Shown here one piece after another: positions 24,283 through 32,121 of a DNA stretch of 41,584 nucleotides. The notes below the pieces were generated by a model. It saw only the letters and a program-made list of their open reading frames with translations, was not told where the DNA came from and did not search any database. The stretch comes from CAYJAZ01 sp964368455 (lineage in GTDB: Bacteria > Desulfobacterota > Desulfovibrionia > Desulfovibrionales > Desulfovibrionaceae). Made by a program: the position numbers and the translations under genes. The first letter of the stretch is position 1, and each line of letters opens with the position of its first letter. The stretch is from the NCBI GenBank assembly GCA_964368455.1, contig CAYJAZ010000023.1, positions 1 through 41,584 of the forward strand, given 5' to 3'.

Positions 24283-24413
24283 AAGGCTACCTCATCGCTT
24301 ATATTATGATAATAATTAGTATCAAAATTTTTGTAAAAAATAAGAGTATTTCATTTCAAAATATGAAATAGAAGTTGAATAAATCTTGATTTTTAAAATT
24401 TAAATAGCCTTTA

Positions 24414-25046
24414 TTAAAGTTTATCCTTTATTCCATTATCTTCAAAAGCTGTGTTTATCATTCTTTGAATTTCATCTGGGGCAAAAATGAAATCACTTAA
24501 ATCTACTATTATAACAGCTATTTCAAGTGTATCATCAGCCTTTTTCCATGTATGCGATTGATTTTTTATTTCACTTGGTACAGCAAATTTATTGTATAAT
24601 TGATAAATGTTTTTATCTTTATCTTCATGTATGCACCTATACAATACAATATTTACACAGGCAGTATTTGACTTCAAATCTAAAGGGCTTGGATTATTAC
24701 CTGTGTAGGCACTATCAAAATATAAGTCAAAACGGATAATACTATCGCCAACATTTGCATGCAGATTATTCTTTTCCTTTATATAGGCAAGCATTGCAGA
24801 ATAAAATGGCAACATAGTCCAAACTGGCGATAGTGAAGGATTTCCAGTTGTGCCTACAGGTCTTCCATTATGCTTTGGAGCCCAAAATTTAAACTCATGC
24901 CCACATGCTGTTGCAATAGTATCAAACATTTGTAGTAAATTTTGATAAAAGCCAGCAATTAGTTTATGAGCACTTTGTTGTTGCTTAATAAGTAATTTTG
25001 CTTCTTCAAGAGTTAAAGTATTTGCTTGCATATCTGTTGAACTCAT
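24414..25046 (-). CDS. Unknown protein, third gene of the nuclease operon
   Basis: A 210-aa soluble protein without a recognised family. The start MSSTDMQAN overlaps the stop of the upstream nuclease-like gene by 4 bp (ATGA) and has GGAG eight bases upstream, so the two are translationally coupled. An N-terminal helical part (LTLEEAKLLIKQQQSAHKLIAGFYQNLLQMFD) is followed by a beta-rich domain (SIIRFDLYFDSAYTGN, NTACVNIVLYRCIHEDKDKN, LEIAVIIVDLSDFIFAPDEIQRMI). The KFWAPKHNGRPVGTTGNPS stretch is distinctive. It is likely a partner subunit of the nuclease protein. Confidence 0.75.
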   Translation of the reverse strand: MSSTDMQANTLTLEEAKLLIKQQQSAHKLIAGFYQNLLQMFDTIATACGHEFKFWAPKHNGRPVGTTGNPSLSPVWTMLPFYSAMLAYIKEKNNLHANVGDSIIRFDLYFDSAYTGNNPSPLDLKSNTACVNIVLYRCIHEDKDKNIYQLYNKFAVPSEIKNQSHTWKKADDTLEIAVIIVDLSDFIFAPDEIQRMINTAFEDNGIKDKL

Positions 25047-25771
25047 ATGTTTTCTCCACAAATTTTTTGTAGTCCATTAGGCATTTTTTTTATTAGACTA
25101 AGGTTACTATCGGAAACTTTAGTTGCTAAAGTAAGGTAATCTTTTAGTTGTGCAATTGGACGATGTACTCCAAAAAGAGACAGGGCGTTAATCAAATCAT
25201 TTCTTATAGCTATATCACCTTTATCATTCAGGTTTTGCATATTAAGAATATTCATTAAAAAGTCTTGCCATTTTATTTGATGTCCTAAAACTCCAATATT
25301 CAGATTTTTCATATACTTTTTGCAATCTAAGTTATTACAACCTCCAAGTGCAACATAATGAACAGAGTTTAATAAAGCTTTATTTTTTGTATAGTGTTCA
25401 AGAACAGCTTTAACCTGACGTTCCCATTGCTGTTCGCACTGAGATGCCCATTCTGGCTTAACTTCAATTATGATTATCCCTTTTTCACATTCAATAATTA
25501 TATCTGGCTCAACTCGCATTCCTAAATCTCCTTGAGCAGGAGTGAATGAAGGCCAAAATAAAATTTCATGTATATTTCCAAGACTTGGGGCTTCGCTTTC
25601 AATAAATAAATGGAGCAACTTTTCTTGAGCAGCATCAGAAAAATATTGTAATCTCCCAAATATAGCAGCAGTTAGTAGATCCTCACGTTCTCTAAAAAGT
25701 TCGCTCCAACTTGTTTTCTTTCCATTAAGCTCAACTTTAGCCGCTTTACCATTCATAATAGCTGCTAACAT
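25043..25771 (-). CDS. PD-(D/E)XK nuclease-superfamily-like protein
   Basis: A 242-aa protein with a restriction-endonuclease-like core. Asp90 in RVEPDIIIE, a turn CEKG, then Glu103-Val-Lys105 in IIIIEVKPEW give the D-x(12)-E-x-K pattern of PD-(D/E)XK nucleases. The N-terminal region (SELFREREDLLTAAIFGRLQYFSD) is of a kind that precedes this core in uncharacterised, defence-associated proteins. Later segments (QWERQVKAVLEHY, VHYVALGG) fit the remaining core. GGAGGG lies five bases before ATG. It is the middle gene of three. DNA cleavage is inferred from the motif only. Confidence 0.75.
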   Translation of the reverse strand: MLAAIMNGKAAKVELNGKKTSWSELFREREDLLTAAIFGRLQYFSDAAQEKLLHLFIESEAPSLGNIHEILFWPSFTPAQGDLGMRVEPDIIIECEKGIIIIEVKPEWASQCEQQWERQVKAVLEHYTKNKALLNSVHYVALGGCNNLDCKKYMKNLNIGVLGHQIKWQDFLMNILNMQNLNDKGDIAIRNDLINALSLFGVHRPIAQLKDYLTLATKVSDSNLSLIKKMPNGLQKICGENI

Positions 25772-25792
25772 TTGCCCTCCGTTTTACTATAA

Positions 25793-26344
25793 CTATAACG
25801 TAATGAGTTTTTTACAAATTTTATCAAGTTCGTCGATATATTCTAATATTGTATCTAAGGTAGAATCAAGAGCTAGTAAAGATTGTGAAATATTAGGAAA
25901 CTCTCTGCCTATTTCACAAAGGTCTAGCTTAAAAGGTAGAGTGATGCCATCGGGTATTAGAACAAAACCTTTGCTTATAAGTAGAGAATTAGTTTCAAAT
26001 AAACTTTTAAACTCTTTATATATTTCATCGCTAGGCAATTTAAAGTTAGTATTTTGTATGACAGTATCAATGGGAAAATTAATTTCTATAGTAGAGGGGG
26101 AGTTAGCTATATTATCAAAAAGATCATTTCGATTAATTTTACTAATATCAAGAGATTCACAGACTCCACTATACTCACAGCTCATACCAAACCAGAAGTA
26201 AGAATCTCCACCATTTCCTAAATCCCATCTTTTAGGATAAAACCAAGTAGTATATTGGTCAAAGAAAGCAAGTATATCCTTTTCTTTTTGCATGCGTTCA
26301 AAAATGTATTTTTGTAAAAATAAGGCTACATTTGTTGGCGGCAT
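25793..26344 (-). CDS. Unknown protein, first gene of the nuclease operon
   Basis: A 183-aa acidic cytoplasmic protein with no family I recognise. It has an N-terminal helix (NVALFLQKYIFERMQKEKDILAFFDQY), an aromatic-rich centre (YPKRWDLGNGGDSYFWFGMSCEY) and a C-terminal coiled helix (LDSTLDTILEYIDELDKICKK). The ribosome binding site AAGGAGAAATT is strong. The gap to the nuclease-like gene is 21 bp. Its place as first gene behind a candidate operator suggests a structural or sensing component of a small module. Confidence 0.75.
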   Translation of the reverse strand: MPPTNVALFLQKYIFERMQKEKDILAFFDQYTTWFYPKRWDLGNGGDSYFWFGMSCEYSGVCESLDISKINRNDLFDNIANSPSTIEINFPIDTVIQNTNFKLPSDEIYKEFKSLFETNSLLISKGFVLIPDGITLPFKLDLCEIGREFPNISQSLLALDSTLDTILEYIDELDKICKKLITL

Positions 26345-26398
26345 AATTTCTCCTTAGTGGATCTGTTTAACATGCTAAAATTTAAATTTGCAAACAAG

Positions 26399-26414
26399 TA
26401 CTATTCAAATAGTA
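26399..26414. promoter_or_regulatory. Palindromic operator candidate upstream of the three-gene operon
   Basis: TACTATT-CA-AATAGTA is a perfect 7-bp inverted repeat centred about 62 bp upstream of the first ATG (26344, minus strand). It is well placed to control the operon. Confidence 0.5.
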
Positions 26415-26487
26415 TGTTTGAAACTAAATATAATAAGAAAATGTTTCAGATAATGAAATGAAATTAAAAATATATTATTATAAAAAA

Positions 26488-26814
26488 CTATGTCAAATAA
26501 AATAATTCCTTAAATTCTTCAAAAGAAATTTTAACAGAAATTGAACCATTATTTAATAAAAGTCGTATAATTTTCTTATACATGCTTTTTCTTTCTTTCT
26601 CATTTTTATTAACTAGGTTTTCTTTCATACCAGAAAATGTTTTAAGAATTGCAGCTTTTGTTCTTTCTATTTCAAGTTTTAGTTGTTCAGCTTTTTCTTG
26701 TTTTTCTCTTTCTTTTTGTATAGCAATTTCTTTTTTACGCTTCGTGATTTCTTTATCTATTTTTATGAAATCGTCTTTAAAGTATTTATTAAATTCTTTA
26801 TAATCTATTACATG
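26488..26814 (-). pseudogene. 5'-truncated lysine/glutamate-rich coiled-coil ORF
   Basis: An open minus-strand frame of 108 codons without a start codon at its 5' end; a TAG immediately precedes it. It encodes a highly charged helix (KEFNKYFKDDFIKIDKEI, then KRKKEIAIQKEREKQEKAEQLKLEIERTKAAIL). Its beginning abuts the start of the plus-strand mobC-like frame at 26812, so a rearrangement junction lies here. It could be the displaced C-terminus of a mobilization or replication protein; this cannot be decided from sequence alone. Confidence 0.5.
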
Positions 26815-27126
26815 CTATGGCAAAAAAAAGATGCAGGGAAAGAAAAGTATTCTATTTCAAATTTTGTACGTCCTTATTTGCCCGATTATGATAACAAAGA
26901 TTTAACTCATATTTCACGAAAGAAATTAGATAAAGTTGTTTATAAAGAAGTGAGTAAGGATTTACTTATTTTTCTTGCACGAATTGGCAATAATGTGAAT
27001 CAACTTTCACGTTTTGCAAATAGGGCTGTTTATTATGGAAATATGAATGATGTTGACGATGCTAAATTTATGGAACAGCATGAGCAGATTTTAGAAGAAT
27101 TAAAGAGAATTGAAAATGCTGGTTAG
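26812..27126 (+). pseudogene. mobC: MobC-like relaxosome protein, 5' end disrupted
   Basis: The 104-codon frame matches the MobC/relaxosome accessory type, with IFLARIGNNVNQLSRFANRA and the C-terminal MEQHEQILEELKRIENAG. The in-frame ATG at 26812 (MLWQKKD) has no ribosome binding site. Two codons on, ATG GCA begins MAKK in another frame. Removing one A from the run of eight A (26822-26829) would give MAKKDAGKEKYSISNF, a natural-looking start. The gene therefore probably carries a homopolymer frameshift and is promoterless after the junction. Confidence 0.65.
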
Positions 27127-27352
27127 TTTTTTGAAAACAGGCTCTTATGATGGTGTTGGCACAAGTGCGGTTGACTATTTAATTGATGAAAAAGATCATA
27201 AGGGTGATATTCGTCCTCAAGTTGTTGTGCTTCGTGGTGACCCTGAACGAACTGCTAAAACTATAGACTTTTTGAACTTTTCAAAAAGGTATACTTCTTT
27301 TGTGCTTGCTTTTGAAAAGCTTGATAATCCTAGTGTTGAGCAAATTGAGTAG
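27116..27352 (+). pseudogene. mobA: N-terminal fragment of a MobA-type relaxase
   Basis: A 78-codon frame overlapping the mobC-like stop (ATG at 27116), as in mobCA operons. The sequence (MLVSFLKTGSYDGVGTSAVDYLIDE, then RPQVVVLRGDPERTAKTIDFLNFSKRYTSFVLAFE) fits the N-terminus of plasmid/IME relaxases. It ends at EQIE-stop, before the catalytic His triad domain is complete. It is a truncated, inactive relaxase. Confidence 0.7.
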
Positions 27353-27453
27353 TTTTATCAAAAGAATAAAAATTCTTATGCTATCACTAAACTATAAATT
27401 TGGATTTTGTCAATCTAAAAATAATAGTTTTTACGAGACTTATAGTCTAAGAT

Positions 27454-27479
27454 AAACTATTTACACGATAAAATAGTTT
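27454..27479 (-). terminator. Hairpin at the 3' end of the acyl-modification cassette
   Basis: AAACTATTT (27454-27462) pairs with AAATAGTTT (27471-27479) immediately after the deacetylase stop. A second small stem GACT-TAT-AGTC follows downstream. There is no clear T run, so termination is only a suggestion. Confidence 0.4.
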
Positions 27480-28439
27480 TTAAAGGTTAATATAGTTATT
27501 GCTCTTGGGTGGAAAGTCATTTGTATCAAGTCGTGGTAAGCGATGCGGTAAATCTTTCTTTAGATTTGCAAAGCGAACTTCTGTAGTGAATGCAAGTTTA
27601 CATTTTTCTCTTTTTAAAATTTTTATTGCATTTTCACATACTGATCCATAGGGATAACATGCAGTCCAGTTTTCCATGTCACAACCTATAGTTGAAAGAA
27701 ATATTTTTGCCATTTGAATTTCTATTTCAAGTGCGTCATTGGAAAGCTTGTCCCACCAATAATGCTCGTAGCCATGACAGCCCAAATGCATACCATCTCT
27801 TATGAGTTGTTTACACTGTGTTAATGACATGTAAAGCTCTCGTGCAAACATTTCTTCTTCCATTCCTATAAATTTTACAAACATAAAGTCAACAATTTCA
27901 TTGCGCAATTTTTCTGGTAACACTGTTTGTAGCATTCTTTTAACAAAGATTATTTCACACGAATCAAAGCGAGAAGAAACAGCATATTGTTTATAATACT
28001 CATCAAATGATAATAAAGAATATTGTTTTGAATTATTTTGAATTTTAGTTCTTAATAAGTCTAGTATTTCTTGTGTTTTTACACCTGAAGCAAGAACGAA
28101 GTGAATTTTATTAACGTCTAAAACTTTGTGCTCTAAAACAGTTTTAGCTGGTAAAAAAAAGCTCCCTTGAATATCTAAAGATCTTAGCATGGGGTACACG
28201 ATAGTAAAGTGTTCGGCATATCCATCATCAAATGTTAGTAATGCTGAGTTCGAAGGGAGTTCTTGTTTGTTTTCAATAGCAAGTATAACATCTTGCATGG
28301 AAACTATAGAGTAATTTTTCTTTAAAAATTGTAGCTGCTGTTCAAATAAGTTAACATCAAGTCCCTTAATTTGAGGATAACGAGAGTGCTTGAAATCTCT
28401 TATATAGTGATACATGACTATTGCTAAAGTATTATTCAT
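27480..28439 (-). CDS. Polysaccharide deacetylase-family (NodB-like) protein
   Basis: The 319-aa NodB-homology protein would remove N-acetyl groups from sugars. Motif 1 is TFDDGY (residues 69-74) and the metal motif is HGYEH in LGCHGYEHYWWDKLS. The opening AIVMYHYIRD and later WTACYPYGSVCENAIKILK are typical of CE4 enzymes. There is no signal peptide, so it acts in the cytoplasm, unlike most cell-wall deacetylases. That suits modification of a nucleotide sugar or lipid-linked precursor. It overlaps the GNAT gene by 4 bp and is the last gene of the five-gene cassette. Confidence 0.88.
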   Translation of the reverse strand: MNNTLAIVMYHYIRDFKHSRYPQIKGLDVNLFEQQLQFLKKNYSIVSMQDVILAIENKQELPSNSALLTFDDGYAEHFTIVYPMLRSLDIQGSFFLPAKTVLEHKVLDVNKIHFVLASGVKTQEILDLLRTKIQNNSKQYSLLSFDEYYKQYAVSSRFDSCEIIFVKRMLQTVLPEKLRNEIVDFMFVKFIGMEEEMFARELYMSLTQCKQLIRDGMHLGCHGYEHYWWDKLSNDALEIEIQMAKIFLSTIGCDMENWTACYPYGSVCENAIKILKREKCKLAFTTEVRFANLKKDLPHRLPRLDTNDFPPKSNNYINL

Positions 28440-29437
28440 ATATTTGGTCTATCCTGATCGCTATCACCTCTAAAAATAGTGATAGGTTTTTCTGATTTGT
28501 AAGCGTAATAAATTGGGACATTACTTAAGATAAAAGGTTCAAAATAATTAGGAACAATAAAATTATCACTCAGATTATGTTTAAAGCCTATATGCTCAGA
28601 AGCAGGTAGGTTAGATACAATGTCAACATACTCTAGCTCTTGCTCAGTTAAGAAGTTGATAAAAGGAGTATTAAATTCAGAAGAAAGAATATTTCCCCCT
28701 TGAACATCCACAATACGAGCAATTTTAGCGTTTTTAATAGAAATAATTCTATAAATAAAGAGAGAAAAGAGTTTTTCAGCTTTATAAACTTTTACGCATT
28801 TATATAAATATTGGGGATGTCTTAAGTATCTATTTATTATATAGGTAGTATCTTTTCGTGGATATGATGTGAAGAGTTGTTCGCAACTTTTTAACTCATC
28901 TTCGTTCGATAGCTCTTTAAATAATACATTTGAGCGTTTTGCGATAGTTTTATAATTTGAGGGAGGAGACGTAATATTAAAATCTTTAAAAGATTGATTA
29001 AAAAAGGCTCTATGTTCGAGTTCACCAATTGTAAACCCTAGTGCTTTATACAGTTTCATTACTTTTGTATTAATACCTACTGAACATATTGTTGTGAAAT
29101 TAAATTGTGTTGCAATAAAATCAAGCAAGCCTATGCCGATACCAACATACTTTGGGTCATCTATTACTTTCCATATAGCAAGCCAAGTTTCTTTATTAGT
29201 GGAAAGTTTTGAAGAAAAATGACTTGTTGGAATAAAGCCTAATGCACCAACAATAGAATTGCTATCACAAGCTAAAACAAAATTATATCCATCTAAACTT
29301 TTGTGTTGCCAGTCAAAGAGTTCCTTTTGTTTTACGAAAATATGGTTTTTTGCCCAATGCACATCAATAAAATCTAAAAGTTTTTTTACTTTATTATCCG
29401 AACATAGTTCAATAGAAGTAGACATTTGCATGCTCAC
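28436..29437 (-). CDS. GNAT-fold acyltransferase-like protein
   Basis: A 333-aa protein with a GNAT-like N-terminal half (YNFVLACDSNSIVGALGFIPTSHF, LAIWKVIDDPKYVGIGIGLLDFI, CSVGINTKVMKLYKALGFTIGELEHRAFF). A second domain begins near residue 180 (FKELSNEDELKSCEQLF). The combination resembles acyltransferases in surface-glycan and flagellin-glycosylation clusters. The start is uncertain: GTG at 29437, ATG at 29431 or ATG at 29425. It lies between the SDR gene (19-bp gap) and the deacetylase (4-bp overlap). It probably transfers the acyl group made by the KAS III/ACP/SDR genes. Confidence 0.75.
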   Translation of the reverse strand: MSMQMSTSIELCSDNKVKKLLDFIDVHWAKNHIFVKQKELFDWQHKSLDGYNFVLACDSNSIVGALGFIPTSHFSSKLSTNKETWLAIWKVIDDPKYVGIGIGLLDFIATQFNFTTICSVGINTKVMKLYKALGFTIGELEHRAFFNQSFKDFNITSPPSNYKTIAKRSNVLFKELSNEDELKSCEQLFTSYPRKDTTYIINRYLRHPQYLYKCVKVYKAEKLFSLFIYRIISIKNAKIARIVDVQGGNILSSEFNTPFINFLTEQELEYVDIVSNLPASEHIGFKHNLSDNFIVPNYFEPFILSNVPIYYAYKSEKPITIFRGDSDQDRPNI

Positions 29438-29456
29438 ATAAGTTTAAATTAATATA

Positions 29457-30203
29457 TTAAAAGCTAGCACAATCTATGATATAATTTTGGCCAGTAATCC
29501 ATTTTGCTTTGTCAGACAAAAGAAAAACAATGAGGTTTGCAACATCAACAGGTTTGCCTATACCTAATGGATAATTTTGTTCTCGTGCTTTTAAAAATAA
29601 ATCTTGGGAGGAATCTTGTAGCATAGGTGTATCAATATCTGATGGAGAAACGGTATTTATTCTTAATCCAATAGGCGCCATTTCTCGGGCAATTGCTTTA
29701 CTTGATGCTATAATCGCTGCTTTTGTACCAGCATAAAGAGAATCTCCCTTGCAACATTGTAGGGCAGCGGCAGAAGCAATCGTGACAACAGAGCTTTTTT
29801 CTTCTACATGGTTAAATTTATGTGAGAAAGCTTTAGTTAAAAGCATTGTGACAAAATAATTTATATCAAAAATGTTTTTCATTGTTTGATAGTCTAGTGC
29901 CTTTAAAGGTTTTACGTTTTTTACTGCAGCACAGTTAACTAAGCCGTGAAATTTACCATACTTGTTTTTTAACATAGCAATGTATTCAGGTATTTCTTCA
30001 ATATTAATTGCTAAATCCCTTACTTCTGTATGACAAAATTTTGGATATTTGCAGGCATTTTTTACCTTTTGTAAGCGTGTTTCATCACGTCCAATAGCAA
30101 TAACACTAGCACCACATTCAATAAGTAGTGTAGTTACGGTTTCTCCTATACCAGATGATGCACCAGTCACAAGAAACATCTGCTCTTTATTAAAACTAAT
30201 CAT
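29457..30203 (-). CDS. SDR-family oxidoreductase (FabG-like)
   Basis: The 248-aa short-chain dehydrogenase has the cofactor motif TGASSGIG (13-20), the catalytic Ser in VVTIASAAA and the YxxxK motif in SLYAGTKAAIIASSKAIARE. The C-terminal LSDKAKWITGQNYIIDCASF is classical. With ACP and KAS III directly upstream, reduction of a 3-ketoacyl-ACP to 3-hydroxyacyl-ACP is the likely reaction. It overlaps the ACP gene by 8 bp, so translation is coupled. Confidence 0.9.
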   Translation of the reverse strand: MISFNKEQMFLVTGASSGIGETVTTLLIECGASVIAIGRDETRLQKVKNACKYPKFCHTEVRDLAINIEEIPEYIAMLKNKYGKFHGLVNCAAVKNVKPLKALDYQTMKNIFDINYFVTMLLTKAFSHKFNHVEEKSSVVTIASAAALQCCKGDSLYAGTKAAIIASSKAIAREMAPIGLRINTVSPSDIDTPMLQDSSQDLFLKAREQNYPLGIGKPVDVANLIVFLLSDKAKWITGQNYIIDCASF

Positions 30204-30429
30204 CTAGTTTCGCTCCAGCTAATTGAAGGAAATCATGTAGTGTTTTTGCATTTTGCGCTTGCTCTGGAGTTAGAATTACTTTAAGCTCTTTGTCAAAAAA
30301 TGTCATACTAATTAATAATTTTAATGAATCCCAGTCTGTTACTTCTGAAATGAGAATGTTTGTTGCAGGTATCTCTTCTAGTTCTAATACTTCATGTGAA
30401 AACTTTTCTAAGAATTGTTGTTTATTCAT
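30196..30429 (-). CDS. Dedicated acyl carrier protein
   Basis: A 77-aa acidic ACP-like protein. Ser35 in DWDSLKLL is the phosphopantetheine attachment site. The tail EQAQNAKTLHDFLQLAG fits helix IV of the fold. The sequence is clearly not the housekeeping AcpP (no EFDTEIPDEEAE-type segment), so it is a specialised carrier. The ribosome binding site CGGAGAAGAAA overlaps the end of the KAS III gene; the two genes overlap by 8 bp. Confidence 0.88.
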   Translation of the reverse strand: MNKQQFLEKFSHEVLELEEIPATNILISEVTDWDSLKLLISMTFFDKELKVILTPEQAQNAKTLHDFLQLAGAKLDD

Positions 30430-31477
30430 TTTCTTCTCCGTATTTCAATATATTAGAGCAGTAAATTTTATCTAAGGAAACAAGAGCACTTGCCCAACTA
30501 AGTCCTACTCCAAAACCTGACAATAAAAGTTTTGTTTTCTCCATGCTTACTTTATGAGAGAGTGTATCAGAAATAGTGCATGGTATAGATGCTCCACATT
30601 GATTACCATATTCAGTTAAAGTAGTCATGGGTGTTTTTTCATAAGGAATATCAAGTTTACGAGCGATATTTTCAAGAATAAGGCGATTTGCCTGATGAAA
30701 TACAAAATAATCAATGGCATTTTTTTCTGTTTTTGCTTTTTTAAAAAGTTTTTCAATGCTAGGTGCTATTTCTGAAAGTGTGAAGTTGAAAATTTTTCCC
30801 CCATCCATACTTGATTTATACATAGGAGAGCCATCTTCGTAAAAATCTTTTTTTGTAGGTGGGTTTCTAAAACCAAAATTTTCACACATCAGCGAATCAT
30901 ACATATTGCCATCAGAATTGATATTGTAATATGATTCTAGTGCATTATGATCATACTCTAGAAGTGTTGCACTACCAGCGTCTCCAAAAATAGGTGCATT
31001 ATCTTTAAACATATCTGTAAACTTTGAAAAACTATCTCCTACTAAGACGAGGACTTTTTTGCATCCTGAGTTAATAAGCATAGAAGCTTGAAATAGCCCC
31101 AATACATAAGCTGAACAAGCTTGAGGTATATCCATGACGATACAATCTGTATTTAGTTTTAGATTTTTGTGTAAAATGTATGAAGTAGCGGGCATAAGGT
31201 AATCAGGAGTATAAGAAAGAAATAATAAAGCATCAATAGAATCTCTATCAACCTTAAGTTTTGATAATAAATCATTTGCTGCATAAAGACAAAGGTCTGA
31301 TGTCATAACACTTTCTTCGCACACTCTCCTATATAAAAAACCAGATGATTCTATAACTCTATTAAGTTTTTTTCTATCTCCTTTGTACAAGTTTTTCTCG
31401 TCTAATAAGGAAAGTTTCTGTGGAGGTACTACAGTAGAAATGCCAGAAATTTTTATATTTGCAAATTTAAAAAACAT
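30422..31477 (-). CDS. 3-oxoacyl-ACP synthase III-family enzyme
   Basis: A 351-aa thiolase-fold condensing enzyme related to FabH. The active-site Cys121 is in IPQACSAYVLGL, the catalytic His in FVFHQANRLI and the Asn in EYGNQCGAS. The FGDAGSATLLE and LLSGFGVGLSWASALV motifs are also present. It would condense an acyl-CoA or acyl-ACP with malonyl-ACP on the dedicated carrier. It is the first gene of the cassette, with AGGGAAGAT before ATG and a consensus promoter upstream. Similar fabH-acp pairs occur in flagellin and O-antigen modification loci such as that of Campylobacter. Confidence 0.92.
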   Translation of the reverse strand: MFFKFANIKISGISTVVPPQKLSLLDEKNLYKGDRKKLNRVIESSGFLYRRVCEESVMTSDLCLYAANDLLSKLKVDRDSIDALLFLSYTPDYLMPATSYILHKNLKLNTDCIVMDIPQACSAYVLGLFQASMLINSGCKKVLVLVGDSFSKFTDMFKDNAPIFGDAGSATLLEYDHNALESYYNINSDGNMYDSLMCENFGFRNPPTKKDFYEDGSPMYKSSMDGGKIFNFTLSEIAPSIEKLFKKAKTEKNAIDYFVFHQANRLILENIARKLDIPYEKTPMTTLTEYGNQCGASIPCTISDTLSHKVSMEKTKLLLSGFGVGLSWASALVSLDKIYCSNILKYGEENE

Positions 31478-31519
31478 ATCTTCCCTGCTTCTTAATCTTT
31501 TTCTTTTACATATAAAAAC

Positions 31520-31546
31520 ATTATAGAAAAAAAATACTTATGTCAA
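31520..31546 (-). promoter_or_regulatory. Promoter of the acyl-modification cassette
   Basis: On the minus strand TTGACA (31541-31546) and TATAAT (31520-31525) are both consensus but separated by only 15 bp. They lie about 42 bp upstream of the KAS III ATG. The short spacing may weaken it or call for an activator. Confidence 0.65.
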
Positions 31547-31769
31547 TTAAAAATACATTAAGGATTTTGTTTATTGCGCATTTAAAGTAAAATTTATTTT
31601 TATATAAGAAATTTTTTATTATAGAGCAAAATATAAAATAAATATTTAAAGATTTATGTATTTGTAGCTCGTTAGGTTAAAATTAAGCATAAGCTACAGA
31701 AAAATAGTAGTTTTTGCTGAACATAGGAAATATATTTGTAGTAGAATTTATTGGTGGTAAGCTTGTTAT

Positions 31770-31937
31770 ATGGTTTACTTTCAAAATCTGAAATGTACTC
31801 TCTCACTCACTGTAAGTAGCAAATATGAACTGATCTCCTTTGTGCAATCTTTTGGCTCTTCTGCAACCTTGCTCAGTCCACAAGATTTGAGAGATGAATT
31901 AAAGAAAGACTTAGAAAAAAGTCTTAGTAATTATTAA
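31770..31937 (+). pseudogene. C-terminal remnant of a WYL-domain protein
   Basis: A 55-codon frame. The end VSSKYELISFVQSFGSSATLLSPQDLRDELKKDLEKSLSNY closely follows the C-terminal pattern of WYL-domain transcription factors (wxxSFGxxaxVLxPxxLRxEixxxLxxxLxxY). The frame is closed by TAA just upstream, so the HTH and WYL core are lost. WYL regulators often accompany defence islands, so this marks an earlier gene of the island. Confidence 0.65.
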
Positions 31938-32031
31938 TAAAACAACGATAAGCTAGCTTATAAATAAAACAGCTAAGTAGATCTAAAACTTCACTTTTTT
32001 ATACAAACTTTCACTAAGTGTCACAGGAAAA

Positions 32032-32042
32032 GGTAGTATAAA
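32032..32042 (+). repeat. Right-end copy of the arm-type repeat
   Basis: GGTAGTATAAA inside AAAAGGTAGTATAAAATCG closely matches 20476-20504. It lies 80 bp inside the right attachment repeat, mirroring the left-end pair. Confidence 0.55.
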
Positions 32043-32121
32043 ATCGTATTTTTCAATTTTTTAAACAAGAAAAAGGACTATGATTTTCATCATAAACCCT
32101 TATTGACTTTAAAATATTAAC

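Noticed and set aside
26582..26803. Plus-strand 73-codon hydrophobic ORF
   Set aside because: It is the antisense shadow of a Lys/Glu-rich coiled-coil frame on the minus strand; its Phe/Ser richness comes from TTT/TTC/TCT complements.
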